A stretch of DNA of 64,000 bases from Crocodylus rhombifer (lineage: Eukaryota > Chordata > Crocodylia > Crocodylidae). The stretch is taken from NCBI GenBank assembly GCA_038503035.1, contig JAVSML010024265.1, positions 84,225 to 148,224 on the forward strand, given 5' to 3'. The translations under genes and the position numbers were made by a program. This document shows, in pieces, positions 24,470 to 36,348 of this stretch (position 1 is the stretch's first letter; the number at the start of each line of letters is the position of its first letter). The notes beneath the pieces are model-generated. The model ran no database searches. It saw only the letters and a program-made list of their open reading frames with translations, and was not told the DNA's origin.

Positions 24470-27060
24470 TTAGCTGGATAGACTCTAGGCTTGGGGCTCT
24501 TTTCACTGCTAGCATATTCAGGAGTGAAGTGCACACTGCAAATGGAAGCATTTTGTTTTTACTGTAGACCATGCCCTGGATTTTGGGACCACCTCATGGC
24601 TTTCTCACCCCTTGGTGCATCAGTGTGCTCCTGATCTAATCAGGAGGGCTTGTCTACTAATATACTTTCAGGAGTCCCACTGATATTCCATTTGTATGCT
24701 TACTTTTGACTGGGCCCAAAGTCCATGAAAATCAATTGAAAGGCTCTCATTGATCCCACTGATCTTTGGATTAGGTCTTTGAATTACTGGGCTTTGCCCT
24801 TTTAAAGCAACTTCATAGGAATGGGCAGGATTGTACCTTTAATATTTATATCTCTTTTATACAGAATAATTTTCCCTTTTCAAAAGCAGGGTACAATTTA
24901 TGGCAATCAGAGCTGAGTATGATACATAGATGCTTACCTTTATTACTATCTATTACTAACAGAATAAAGCTGCCTAGAGGGTGTCATAAAAGTATCTAGT
25001 TAATGTATATGCCAAATATATTTTGGACTCTGCTCAGTACAGAGGAGATAGAGACTGTGAGGCAGTCAGATATGATTCCCTGATTTCTAGCACTCTTCGA
25101 GAACATCAGCCTCACTGAGATAGATTTAGGTCCCAGGCACCCTAACACCCATAAAGGATCTTTGTAGCTGTAGTTTATGGCCCCTAGGTGAGTGCAGAGG
25201 GCAGTGGGTGCAGAACAGCATCTGCAGGGTTTATCCCAATGGGGAGAGGGAAAATACTCAGTTGGCCACATAAAGTCAGATTTTGATCATTTTGCAACAT
25301 CTGAGCAGCCCAAGGATACCAGAGGGGATCAGAGCATCCAGTCTTTTTCTCCTGTTCAGCTGTTTGCGATAAAACCTGCAGTGCTCCAAGCATATGCATC
25401 ATGTTGTAGAGGGCTCTGAATTCCTATTTTAGTGCAGGGGAGCTGAGGGTGCCTCCTGCTGTAGGGGACTGGGCCTTTTGTTGGTGATTAGAACTACAAT
25501 TACTAATAAGATATTACTATTTATTTTACATTGAATACACCTCAGCTTTAAACATTGTTATGAAAATAATAATATTACATAATAGTTTAAACATCCATAA
25601 AGAAAGCAGAATATTTTAGGGTCTGTATTTCCTCTTATGTGGCGTTCATGGCTTGAGCAGAGGTAGCACTCACACATTCGCAAACTAAAATCTTAACATC
25701 CCTAAATTATGTCATTTGCAGATTTAGATGTACCAATACATAAATTTTAAATAGCATTTGGAGACTATGTGCAAGTAGTGTGCAGAGGTGGAAATGGCAG
25801 AGACAGACTACTTATGCTTTCTCCTCCCAGTTGGGCAGAGACAAATTAACCCTGGGGAGAAAAAGTGGGTAATATGCTAATCTCCATTTGATGATGTTAA
25901 AGTTACATTAAATATAAAACCTTTCTCATTTTGGTACTACTCCTACAAAGGGATATGACCAGGCAGTTATATGAAACCTACTGAACCCAAATGAAGACAA
26001 AAAAAATAATTTAATGAACTTCCAGTGACTTCTCAAAGCATGCCTATAGTCAACAACTAGGGGTATCCTTCACTCCTTCCAAATGAAGGAGTAGGACTGG
26101 CTGCTGCTCACCTACTAAGATCACCTTTGCCTTTCTTGTAACCTGATTCTAAAAAGTAAGCATGACAGTCCAGCGTAAGGTGTCTGGCTTCTGTGAATAT
26201 ATAAGGATTGGTATTTTCCCGGGACCTTCTACATGTGCATTGCCAGCAGAAGTCAGTGTGACATAATACCAATATATAGGACTTGTGACATTGAAGGTAA
26301 ATCCTCCATTAAGTCATATTTATAATTATCAAGAGTTTAATTTAAAATATAAAAGCAGCATGTCAATGAAGTCAAGGTCACATTTCATCAGTGCCTATAT
26401 GTCATAACCAAACAGGTGGCTTATGACCCATCATTCATTCAGCCAGGAGGTATGCCACATCCCACAAAGCACTGCAACATGGCTCTCATTCTTTGTATAA
26501 GTGATTTTATTTTACTGGTTTCCCTCCTGCAAAGGTTTCTAAAAACATTACATGAAATGGAGCAACAGTGCATTTTAACTTTAGTACATATTTACACTGG
26601 TGCTTTGTTCTGATTATATTCAGATTATTTTATAAATGAGAAATATTAATCCATATTTTAATTATCAGCAAGGAAAAACTCCTTATATATGCAGCTGTAT
26701 AATTCAGTCATCATATTATGGATCCAGACTCCTTCAGAAAGAGACACAAATCCATATCATGTTGCATGCCAAGTGTGGGATTTGGCATTTGATCTCAGAG
26801 GTAGCTGAAACTCATGTAAACTCACAGGGAGGCACATAACCCCATTTTTTCTGTTGTAGGAGGTTCACATGTTGTTTTGCTGTTTAAATTGTTACTAATG
26901 TACATAAACATAGGAAAGTAAGTTGATACTCAGTGGGGAATTATAATCATATCTAGATACCCTAGCATTCAAAGATTTTTTGTAAATATTAGAACATTTT
27001 GATATTGTAAATATATTCTAATATTTGTAAATACTGGAATCAGAAACACATAAAATTGAA
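24470..27060. other. AT-rich sequence without recognised feature
   Basis: Open frames are short (at most 92 codons) and unlike proteins. I recognise no transposon ends. Confidence 0.5.
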
Positions 27061-27067
27061 GTAATAA

Positions 27068-27262
27068 AGCGACGGGGGAGGTCAGGAATGGGCCTGGACC
27101 TGAAGTGGGGGGAGAGGGGAAACAGGCCTGCACTCGGGGGGCGGGGAGGAGAAGATGGGGGAGCACGGCCAGACCCAAAGTATGGGTGGGGGGGGCCAGA
27201 CACAGGCCTCTGTCCTCCACACCCCGTCTCCCTGCCCCGCCCCCCAACCATTCTTGACAGGA
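27068..27262. other. Small GC-rich island, possible MITE core
   Basis: A G-rich then C-rich block of about 190 bp interrupts very AT-rich DNA. 'gtcaggaatggg' at the left and, inverted, 'gtcaagaatggttgg' at the right are short similar inverted ends. The size and lack of other evidence leave it open whether this is a mobile element. The opposing frames (26969-27247 -, 27088-27378 +) follow base composition. Confidence 0.35.
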
Positions 27263-27264
27263 AA

Positions 27265-28965
27265 TTCGCTAGTTTAATGATAAAAAGCCAGAAGAAGAAT
27301 AGAAATATTAATGGGGATAGTGATCCTTCAAAACCAGGAAGACCCTGTGAAAAACAGTTTGAGAGCTATAAGCAATGAGCTACTTCTAATGCCTAAAGTC
27401 TAACTTAATTATAAGAAAACCTTACTGAATACAGAGAGACTATCAGAATTCCCCAGTGCATAACCCCAATGCCTAGTTGCCATTGAGAAGTTTGTTTGGA
27501 GTTACTCTTTTCTCCATGCCAACCCAGGGAGAAGGCTCTGTGTATTTGAGTGCCCCAGGGCTTTCCTGCAAAATAACCCTTTCTCAGTCTTCCAAAGATC
27601 CATCCTCTTACACTCTTTATGAGAGTGAAGTGCTAAATTCCAAGGCCACCATTACTTAATTATACATATTTAATTATACAAGTGTGATAGGCCTATCACA
27701 CCCATCAATCATTCAGACAGAACTCCAAGCATCCAGCTGAGCTGCAGAGAGGAAGTAAGGTATATTTTTTGGTGATACTCTTAGCCTTAAAGTAACAATG
27801 TGGGGCCTATTCTGCATCCACCTGAAGCAAAAATCATCTCTGCTACAGCCCCCAACTAATCTGCTCCAGCATCACCCATTTCAACCAACTTCTCCAGCAT
27901 GCAACCCCATCTTCCTAGCCATCACCCAGATCACCTAACCCAGCAACCCTTTCTGCCTCTCTTACCTACACCTGGATCAACTCCAGTTACCTACACCATA
28001 GTTTCTGGATGTCTCAGCACCCTACTTCCTACCTTTATCTCCAGCCATTCACTGTAGGTAGCCCCAAAAATCCTCCCAGCTGTGCAAGCCTTCTTCTTCT
28101 CAAGTCACCCAGCTGCCTCATACACCCTCTCACCAACAACCCCTAACCAGGAACCTAGCATAGAATTCCATCATTTGTTTCTGGGCACTATCAGAGGAAG
28201 AAGCTCCTATTCCCTGATACTTGCTTTCTTGGCTCTAGAGAAGAATTGGTTTGTTCCTGCTATTTGAGACCATTTGAGACAATAGGCAATTAGCAGCCCT
28301 CTATCATATGTAGAACCACACTACACCTGGCAGTTAGAGGTAAAAGGAATGAGTGTATCTTTAAAAAAGAAAACCAGGACAACATAAAAAATCAAAACCA
28401 TACTGCACAACTGGCCTTCATTTCCTCATCATAATGGCTAGGAGCCATTTTTCACTGTCTGCCAGGGCAGACCTCCTGGCTGTTTGAGATTACTTCCCCT
28501 CCCCGAGCAGCCCAACCACTGCACCAGCCATCCAGCACAGAATGTTAAGCTGAATGGGAATTTAGCTGGGGAAAAGCAGGGGCTAGCAGCAGATGTGCCA
28601 CAGCTAGCAACATACTGTCTGTTCTATATAAATAATAATAACTAATAGGCAATAGACAACTGACTTGGCTGAATAATATTGCACTATCACTGAGGTCATG
28701 TGCGCTGCACAGAAAATATCTTAGAATTCTCACTCTGTCCATATTTCCTTGTGACGAACTATATTCTTCCTGTGTAGCAAGTGTTTATGTTCCATGTCAG
28801 GATAGGTTAAGTTATGCCAAGGTTGAGTTGACCAATCAATGGGACTATCCACAAATTGTACAAGGAGCAGTAACAGAGTCACTCACAACAGAGTGACCAA
28901 AGCAATGGTTGGTGCCATAGTATCCTTCCTCGAAACATGTTAGCTCCACTGCTGGTGATAAAAGC
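27265..28965. other. Sequence without recognised gene
   Basis: Contains a 20-bp perfect palindrome at 27682-27701 and a C/T-rich stretch at about 27.8-28.1 kb. No coding-like frames are present. Confidence 0.5.
27682..27701. repeat. 20-bp perfect palindrome
   Basis: gtgtgatagg followed directly by its complement cctatcacac, with no spacer. It is flanked by AT-rich direct repeats (atttaattatac). No function can be inferred. Confidence 0.8.
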
Positions 28966-28970
28966 TAAGT

Positions 28971-29317
28971 ATAGACAGTCCAAAAAAACAATGCTGAATC
29001 AATTCAGTCTGCACAGGTTAGTCTAAGCTACATAGATTGAATCTATAGGCAAGTGAACAGACATTCACATTTAATTCTGGAAATGGAGCTCCCTGCTCAG
29101 CTGGAGTAGACAGTTTGGGCCAAGGCTAGCCTCCCCACCCTATGAGGGGGTGGAGGGGTGTGCAGGGTGGTGCAAAGCATCCTAGGATGCTGGAGGACTG
29201 CAAGTTAACTTGAACTTGGAGGGGTTCTGGACAGAAGTTTAGTAAACCGATTTAATCTAAATCAGTTAAGTCTGATACTTCCAATCGTTTATGCTAGTTT
29301 GTGTAACTTCTGTCCCT
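28971..29317. mobile_element. hAT-like MITE (tentative)
   Basis: The left end is atagacagtccaaaaaaac. The right end read inward is agggacagaagttacacaaa, a type of end seen in sauropsid hAT elements. Flanks agctaagt and agctaaag (6 of 8 identical) could be an aged 8-bp target duplication. There is no coding potential. Confidence 0.4.
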
Positions 29318-29324
29318 AGCTAAA

Positions 29325-31010
29325 GAAGCTAACGAAGAGATATTCCTCTTCTAGACTTGTATCCAGGATTTTCTGCTCCTACTATGTTTGGAAATACATA
29401 GATCTTCGGTTAAGATCAGTGTTAGTACATGCGTTCTGGCAATAGCACAAACCAAAAAAGTAGGAGAAAGGCAGAAGGATGCGAAAAGATAAAACATTAA
29501 TTGTTAACAGCAGCAGAAAGACCAGAGAACAACTCCAATTAATTGCATAATGCAAATAAGCATCCAAAAAATTCGTAACAGTCCAGAGTCTAGCTGTACA
29601 ATTTGTAATGCCTCTAACAGTACTCTTAAGAAAAGTGAAAAGTCACTTTTGGGGCCTCTGGTACATATTAGACAGTATTGTTCTAGAAAAGATGGATCTT
29701 GTGAGTACTATGGTGATTAAAAAGCCCTAACTTGTCTAAGGTCTGTTTTACACTACTGAAAAAGATTGCCATTTCTGTGGCCCAGTTTCATGAAGTAGCT
29801 GTGGGTAAAGAACTGTGCTTGGTATGGAAAGACTACATGATACAACCGTAAATTTTAATCATTATTACTGCTATCATGGGTTTGGCTTTGCTTTCTCTCT
29901 TTCTGCAAGTGGCCACAACATAGAGGGAAACAGCAAATTCAAAGGCAGAAATAGCAGTGGCTAACACTACAAGCAATGGAAATAGGAAGTCACAGAGGAG
30001 GAGAGCTGAGATGGGTCTGGTGCCATAGTCATCATAGATACAGGTATGGTGATTTAAAATACCTTGAGGACTAGATCAGAGTAAGTGAGGAGATAATAGA
30101 TTCTGACTACAAAAGCTACTTCTTTTCCTGGAAGGGGTCATGCTTGTAATGTATGATGTGAGGTGTTTGTGGAAAGATGAATCATCAGTTTTTCAGGGTA
30201 TTTTATCCTGACTAATACTGTAGCTCCATATAATCCATATAATGCCTGGGTATGCAAAATACTGCCACACAGCTCTGCTACGTATTTAGCTCAGAACTAC
30301 AAATGGAAATCCCCATAGTATCAATGACCTTTAGATCATACTCCTTGTTGCTCTGTATTAGCTCCTGCTGCTACTGTTGGTTATTCCTTCTCTTTGGCTT
30401 CATTTATGTCCATGGCAGTGGAATAAGGGAGCTGTAGCTTGGACTGCTCTCTTTCTTTGAGAAGAATCTGAAGAATTGGATTAGGAACCTGGGGAAGCAA
30501 AAGAAGTCTCCTCTTTCCTTTCTCCTTCTTGATGCTCCCTATTCTCCTTCCTAAATGATGGTGGTGACCTAACCACCCCACAGCCCCCTGAAATGTCAAA
30601 AATAAAGGTGTATAAGTGCTATAAGTCCCACTCAATTCAGTTTAGGCAAGCATACAATGTTCTACAATCTCCAGTGCAAAAGAACCCTTTCAGCATGATA
30701 ACAGTGTGTGTTTGTTCCTAAATGTCTCCCTTTCCTTTCTCTTTTTCATTAAGAACCATAATAACAGTAGTGCTATTCGTACAGGATAGCCAAGCATTTT
30801 TTTCTAGCTGTGGAACTGCTAGTACTGGAAGACTAGAGATAGTTGCATGTAAAATACAAGAGTAAAGAGTTAAGTGAATGACTAGCACACTTACTGTTGC
30901 TTTTAGTTTGCAGAGGATACAGCCTTTGTCATTTCTAGCACTAATGGGAACCGAGACTGCAGAGACAAAGGAAGGGAAACTACTTGTTCCCAAATAACCA
31001 AACATCCATG
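29325..31010. other. AT-rich sequence without recognised feature
   Basis: Only short frames (at most 95 codons) without protein-like patterns. Confidence 0.45.
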
Positions 31011-31990
31011 CTTGATTGAATGTGGCCCATGAGATTCCTTTTGGCCCAATCCTCCAATTTGCCTAGGTCACTCTGAATCTTAACCCTACTCTCCAGCATA
31101 TCTACTACTCTCCCCAGCTTCATGTCATCTGTGAACTTGCTGAGGGTGTGCTTTATCCCATCTTCCAGATTATTAATTGAACAAAACTGTCCAACCCCTG
31201 ACCAACACCTGGGATAGCCCACTTGATAGCAACTGCCAACTAGACATCAAATCATTGATCACTGCCCACTGAGCCCAACAATCCATCCAGCTTTCTATCC
31301 ACTTTACAGGCTATTCATCCAAACCATACTTCCTCAACTTGCTTACAAGAATGCCACTGGAGACTATGACAGAGCACCTTTGGTGCCTGTCACTTTAAGG
31401 GCTTTGAGTGACAGCGGGGCAGCTGGCAGGTGCAGCCAGCCCTGATGAGATGGTCACATGACCTGGTAAGGGCCTTGTGATTGGAGGGAAGAGCTGAACA
31501 GACTCCATTTTATCTCAAGCTCTCAGGGCTAAGCCAGCAGTCTGCTGCTGGCAGCTACCAGAACAACACCTGGCTGAGCAACTGCTCAGAAACACCTTGG
31601 TTATAAGGGCAGGAGCTATAGGAACAGCAGGAGGCTCTTGCAGGATGACTGAAAACCACACCCTGCTGGAGAGGCTGGCCTGGTGGGACTCCCTGCGGCA
31701 GGAGAATCCCCCAGAAATACCAGGCCGCTTGCCTCCCCTCCCCAGCAAAAGGTGGGTAGGGGCACCTTAAAAACCCAGTCCCCACATCCTGGTGCGTTAC
31801 CCGGATTTAAGGACAGGTGCAGGGGCCAGGCACGCCTTCAGGCACCTAAGCTCCACACGGGTGTAAGACCCCCAAAGGCCCCAGAGAGGGGGCAGTGGTA
31901 TGGCCTGGATAGAATGGGCAGTAGAGAGGAAGGGGGCATAGATTTTGCCCCAGTGAAGGACAGACAGTTAGCTCCAGGAAGGAGGAATAG

Positions 31991-33689
31991 ATTTCATAGA
32001 CATTAGGGCTGCAAGGGACCCCAGAAGATCATTGAGTCCAGCCCCCCGCCCAAGGGGCAGGGAGTCAGCTGGGGTCATAGGATCCCGGCAAGATAAGCAT
32101 CCAAATTTCTCTTGAAGGAGTTCAATGTGGGTGCTTGAACTACCTCTGATGGCAGGCTATTCCAGACCTTGGGGGCTTGGACAGTAAAGAAATTCTTCCT
32201 TAAGTCCAGCCTGAAATGGTCTTGCTGGAGTTTATAACCAGTCGACCTTGTCATCCCTTGGAGTGCTCTGGTGAACAATTATTCCCCCAGATCCTGGTGA
32301 ACACCCCTGATAAACTTATAGGTGGCCATCAGATCACCCCTGAGCCTGCGCTTTTCCAGGCCAAAGAGCCCCATGGCTCTCAGCCTGTCATCGTAAGGTC
32401 CGATTTCTTGACCTCTGGTCATGCACGTGGCTCTTCTTGAGACTCTCTCAAGCTTCTCCACTTCCTTTTTGAATTGTGGAGCCCAAAATTGGACGCAATA
32501 CTACAGCTGTGGCCTCACCAAGGCCGAGTACAAACGGGAGAATGACATCCCAGGATTTACTTGAGAAGCATCTATGGATGCAAGCCAGCATTTTGCTCAC
32601 TTTACTAGCCACAGCATCACATTGAAGGCTTATGTTCATCTTGTGGTCAATCATGTCCCCCAAGTCCTTTTCATCCATAGTGCTAGCCAGCGTAGCTCTG
32701 CCGAGCCTATAAGCATGCTGCAACTCTTTCCTCCCAAGGTGGAGAACCTTGCATTTTTCGGTGTTAAACACCATCAGGTTCTCATCCGCCCATTTCCTGA
32801 GCCTGTCAAGGTCAGCCTGGATCACCCTCCTGTCCTCAGGTGTGGATGCTTTGGTTTCATCAGCGAACTTGGCCAGTCCACTTCTGACTCCAATGTCCAC
32901 ATCATTATTGAAGATGTTGAACAATACAGGTCCAAGGACAGAGCCTTGGGGGACCCCACTGGTCACAGAGCACCATGAAAATTGACTTCAGTCAACCACC
33001 ACCCTCTGGGTCCGACCACTGAGCCAATTCCCCAGCCAGTATATTATGGTGGACCCGAGGCCGCAGTTGGCCAGTTTTGCCAAGAGGTGATCATGGGATA
33101 CCAGATCGATGGCTTTTTTGAGTCAAGATATATGGCATCAATCTCCTCTCCCTTGTCCAGGTGATAGGGCACCTGATCATAGACGGAAATGAGATTGGTC
33201 AGGCAAGACCTACCTGCAACAAACCCGTGTTGGGTATCCTTCAGGATATTGCCGTCAGCTAGTCTGTTCAGAATGGCCTCTTTGATAATCTTTTCCAAGA
33301 CCTTGCCCAGGATAGAGGTCAGGCTGATGGGCCTATAGTTTGCCGGATCCACTTTCCTCCCTTCTTGAAGATAGGCACCACGTTGGCCTTCTTCCTATCT
33401 TCAGGCACTTCACCAGAGTGCCAGGAGTTCTCAAAGAACCATGCCAGGGGCTGAGCTATGATGGTAGCCAGCTCCTTGAGTACCCTGGGGTATAGATTGT
33501 CAGGATCAGCTGACTTGAAAGTGTCCAGCCTCCCAAAGTGTTCCTTCATGAGGTCAGCATTGATGAAGGACAGGGAATCTCCCTCATCCGGGCCTCCCTG
33601 TCCCATAATGGGCACAGGTGTCCCGTGGGACTGATGAAAGACTGATGCAAAGTACCCGCTTAATAGGTTGGCTTTTTCCTGGGCTAACT
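31991..33689 (-). mobile_element. Young antisense CR1, 5'-truncated, inside the solo LTR
   Basis: It starts (3' end, antisense) with atttcatagacattagggct and runs to 'ggctttttcctgggctaact'. It is bounded by aatag at 31986-31990 and 33690-33694. It is closely related throughout to the CR1 at 45.8-49.1 kb, for example in the GVPQGSVLGP and RLRAMG blocks. It carries RT and C-terminal ORF2 only. Confidence 0.9.
32075..33615 (-). pseudogene. CR1 reverse transcriptase, broken copy
   Basis: The minus-strand ORF2 portion is readable in five frames: 33319-33615, 33044-33352, 32448-32966, 32279-32461 and 32075-32278. Landmarks in order are PDNLYPRVLKEL, NVVPIFKKG, YRPISLTSILGK, HGFVAGRSCLTNL, GVPQGSVLGP and FADE. 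The catalytic FADD reads FADE, and the next four codons present in the 46-49 kb copy (LWGK) are deleted (12 bp). A frameshift follows the YLD of the first palm motif. The copy is inactive. Confidence 0.85.
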
Positions 33690-34138
33690 AATAGAGTTAG
33701 CCTCATTGAGGGGTAGAAAGTGGCCCCAGGAAGGGGGGACAGAAAGAGGCTAATTGCCTAGGGAGGGGCTAGGGGCAGAGTCAGCCCAGTGTTTGGTGAA
33801 TCAGCTGATCACCATTCAGATGAGGGTTGCAAGAGGGCCTGAGAGGCTACATGCTGGCCAGCAAAGGAGTGCAAGTAAGCAAGTCTGATGGCCTACATCA
33901 AGTCAAGGGACCAGGGCAGGTTGGGTGTGGCACTGTGAGGGGCAGTATGCAAGAGGCCTGGTGGGAGAGGGTGGAATGAAAGACGTCCCAGAAGAGGGGG
34001 CCGATATGAGTAAGGCCTAAAACAGGACTGTGTGTGAGAGGCACAAGAGTGGATCGATTTTGGCCTGGCCTTGAACTGGAGTGTAATAATAAGGCCTTGA
34101 GCCAGAGGGCCACATGATCTCCTCCCTGTCACAGAGAC

Positions 34139-34846
34139 CATATCAAAAGCCTTGTTAAAGTCAAGGTATATCATGTCTACTGCTTTCCTCACATCCATGG
34201 AGCCAGCCATCTCATCCTAGAAGGCAATCAGGTTGGTCTGGGATGACTTGCCCTTGGTAAATCCATGCTGACTGTTCCTGATCACTTTCTGCTCCTCCAA
34301 ATGCTTAGAAATGGATTCCTTGAGGACTTGCTGCATGATTTTTCCAGGGACTGGAGTGAGGGTGTAGTTCCCTGGATCCTCCTCCTTCCCTTTCTTAAAG
34401 ATGGACACTACATCTGCATTTTTCCAGTCATTCAGGACCTCCCCCCAATGGCCACAAGTTTTCAAAGGTAATGGCCAGCAGCTCTGCAGTCACATTAGCC
34501 AACTCCCTCAGTACCTTTGGATGCATTACATCTGGCCCCATGGACTTGTACACATCCAAATTTTTAATAGTCCCTAACCTGTTCTTTCACCACTGAGGGC
34601 TGCTCATCTCCTCCCCAAACTGTGCTGCCTGGTGCAGTAGTCTGGGAGCTGACCTTCCCTGTAAAAAAGGCATTGAGCACTTCTACCTCTTCCTCATCAT
34701 TTGTCATCAGGTTGCCTCCCTCATTCAGTAAAGGACCCACATTATTTGTCACCAGGTTGCCTCCCTCATTCAGTAAAGGACCCACATTTTTCCCTGAACT
34801 TCTTCGTGTTGCTAACATACCTGTAGAAATCCTTCTTATTATCCTT
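34139..34846 (-). pseudogene. Old CR1 ORF2: RT fingers/palm fragment
   Basis: Minus-strand pieces include VVSIFKKGKEEDPGNY, NSQHGFTKGKSSQTNL and MIYLDFNKAFD, the first catalytic motif of CR1 RT. The reading frame is broken between 34217 and 34210 and again near 34465-34564. The LTR target duplication lies just after the FNKAFD motif, and the rest of RT continues at 31364 downward. Confidence 0.8.
34699..34788 (-). repeat. In-frame 45-bp tandem duplication in CR1 ORF2
   Basis: Two 45-bp units (34699-34743 and 34744-34788) differ at very few positions. On the minus strand each encodes a 15-residue unit beginning NVGPLLNEGGNL. The duplication keeps the frame. It lies in the linker between endonuclease and RT. 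Confidence 0.85.
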
Positions 34847-35494
34847 GGGCATGTATAGATGAAATGGGGGCCCTAAATTGAAGCGGTGGGTTTTTAAAAC
34901 ACCGCTTCAATTTAGGCCCAAGTCAACCCCTGTGTTGTGCACACACCCTTGCACTTACCCGCCTCTCTGGCAGTGGGGAGGGAAGGGTGAGTTGCCGGTG
35001 AGCAGAGCAGTCCCTGTGGCTCCTCCTCAGGCAGCACCTGCCTGCAGACAGCTGGCTCAGGCAGTCCTGGGGGCACTGCAGCCTCAGAGGGAAGTACCAG
35101 GCCCCCACACAGCTCAGGCAGGCTCCAGGGGAGGGGGAAAAAAAGATCAGGCTTGCCGCTTATTTTTTTTTCTTGGGCAGAGCCTGCCTTCCTGGGCTGC
35201 TACCAAGCTGCCTGCATGGGCTTCCTGCAGAGCCCCTGAGCTGCATGGAGCCTGGTGCTTTGCTCCGTGGATGTAGGGCAGCAAGCTAAAATTCTTCAGA
35301 GGAGTTTTAGTTTGCCATGCTTCAAGTCATTTAAGGCACATTACACTGTCGAATTTGCTACAGCGCCTGGAATTTCTGCACGATATGCCACCAGTGAGGG
35401 GCATGCATACACCAATGCCCTTAAAGCAGTGCAAAAGCATTTGATTTCCTTGAAAGTGTTGTGCACACATGCCCCTCATTTCATCTACACACAG
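34847..35494. mobile_element. TIR DNA transposon (non-autonomous) in the old CR1
   Basis: The left end gggcatgtatagatgaaatg and the right end read inward (ctgtgtgtagatgaaatgag) are inverted repeats. tcctt at 34842-34846 and 35495-35499 is a 5-bp duplication, and the CR1 reads through when the 648-bp unit is removed. A strong hairpin sits just inside the left end. The middle is GC-rich (about 34970-35270) with no transposase frame. The superfamily is undecided; a 5-bp duplication does not fit classical hAT (8) or Harbinger (3), unless flanking bases have decayed. Confidence 0.7.
34872..34916. repeat. Subterminal hairpin, 17-bp perfect arms
   Basis: Left arm cctaaattgaagcggtg (34872-34888), 11-nt loop, right arm caccgcttcaatttagg (34900-34916). 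It belongs to the surrounding TIR element and parallels the hairpin at 20197-20236 near another MITE end. Confidence 0.9.
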
Positions 35495-35572
35495 TCCTTC
35501 ACATCCTTTGCTAGCTGCAACTCCAATTGTGCTTTGGTTTTCCTGATTTCACCCCTGCGTGCCCAGGCAATA

Positions 35573-36346
35573 CAGACAACCCCTGCTTAGCGCTCTTAAT
35601 TGATTCTGGAAAAACTGAGTGCTAAGCAAAACAGCATTAAGTGAAACCCATTTCTCCATATGATTTAATGTAAATAAATACAATTGGTTCCACACAACCT
35701 GATGGCCCAGACCCCATGCTCCTGCTGCACTGCCACCGCCACCAGATTGCTGCAGGCTCAGGACAGTGCCCATGCCCTGCAGGTGAGTGCATGACTGGAA
35801 CAGGGCACAGGCTGCAGCCTTGGGGCAGGGACAATGCAGCCCAGGGGTAAGGGGAGCTCTACAAGCTTGGGGTGCGGGACAACACGCATGTGTCCTGCCA
35901 CCCCAGGCCCCATGCTCCCACTGCCCCACTAGCCCAGGCCCCAAGCTCATGCCCCCTGCCCACATGACCCTTCTTGCTGCCACCACCACTCTTCCCCACC
36001 TGCCCGATGGCTGTGGGCTCCTGCTGCCCCGCCCTAGGCCCTGCCATCCCTGGTTCTACGGTCATGCGTCCCCCCTCCTCCCCCCTTCTCACTGATGTTG
36101 CTCCTTCCTGCCAATTCCAGCACCACATGCAGGAGAAAACCCTGCTCTCCTGCTGCCCCACCCTGGGCCCCTGCTGGCTGTCACTCACCTCCTCACTTGC
36201 TGCCACCACCATTGCTGCTTTGCCCCAGCCCCGTGCTGAGCATTATAATGAAATGCTCTGTTTGCTAAGTGAAACCAGATACATATTTTAAATGAGAGCT
36301 AGAACAAACCACAGTAAGCGAAACCACATTAGGCAGCGGTTACCTG
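35573..36346. mobile_element. Tigger/pogo-like non-autonomous element in the old CR1
   Basis: The left end is cagacaacccctgcttagcg and the right end read inward is caggtaaccgctgcctaatg. TA flanks both sides (35571-35572 and 36347-36348). Removing the 774-bp unit joins 'aggcaata' to 'ttgttatattcctc', restoring the CR1 sequence. The ends are AT-rich and the core (about 35700-36240) is C-rich with overlapping frames on both strands that do not resemble transposase. Confidence 0.85.
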
Positions 36347-36348
36347 TA

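Larger units (their letters stand above)
31365..34133. mobile_element. Solo LTR (about 1.07 kb) interrupted by a young CR1
   Basis: The unit begins tatgacagagcacctttggt and ends ctccctgtcaca, a short inverted TGTGACAG/CTGTCACA-type terminus typical of LTRs. Identical 5-bp flanks, gagac at 31360-31364 and 34134-34138, form a target duplication inside the old CR1. Without the CR1 at 31991-33689 it measures about 1.07 kb. No gag, pol or primer-binding site is present, so it is a solo LTR left by recombination of a retroviral or other LTR element. The family is not identified and the orientation is undecided. Confidence 0.7.

Noticed and set aside
27068..27262. CpG island promoter
   Set aside because: Very short, few CpG relative to G and C runs, and no adjacent first exon. 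A transposon core is as likely.
31365..34133. Complete endogenous retrovirus
   Set aside because: Only LTR-like ends and a 5-bp duplication are seen. The only coding remains inside belong to a CR1 LINE, so a solo LTR is the best reading.
35549..36291. 146-codon - and 105-codon + frames as genes
   Set aside because: They lie in the C-rich core of the Tigger-like element and overlap each other. No protein family is recognised.
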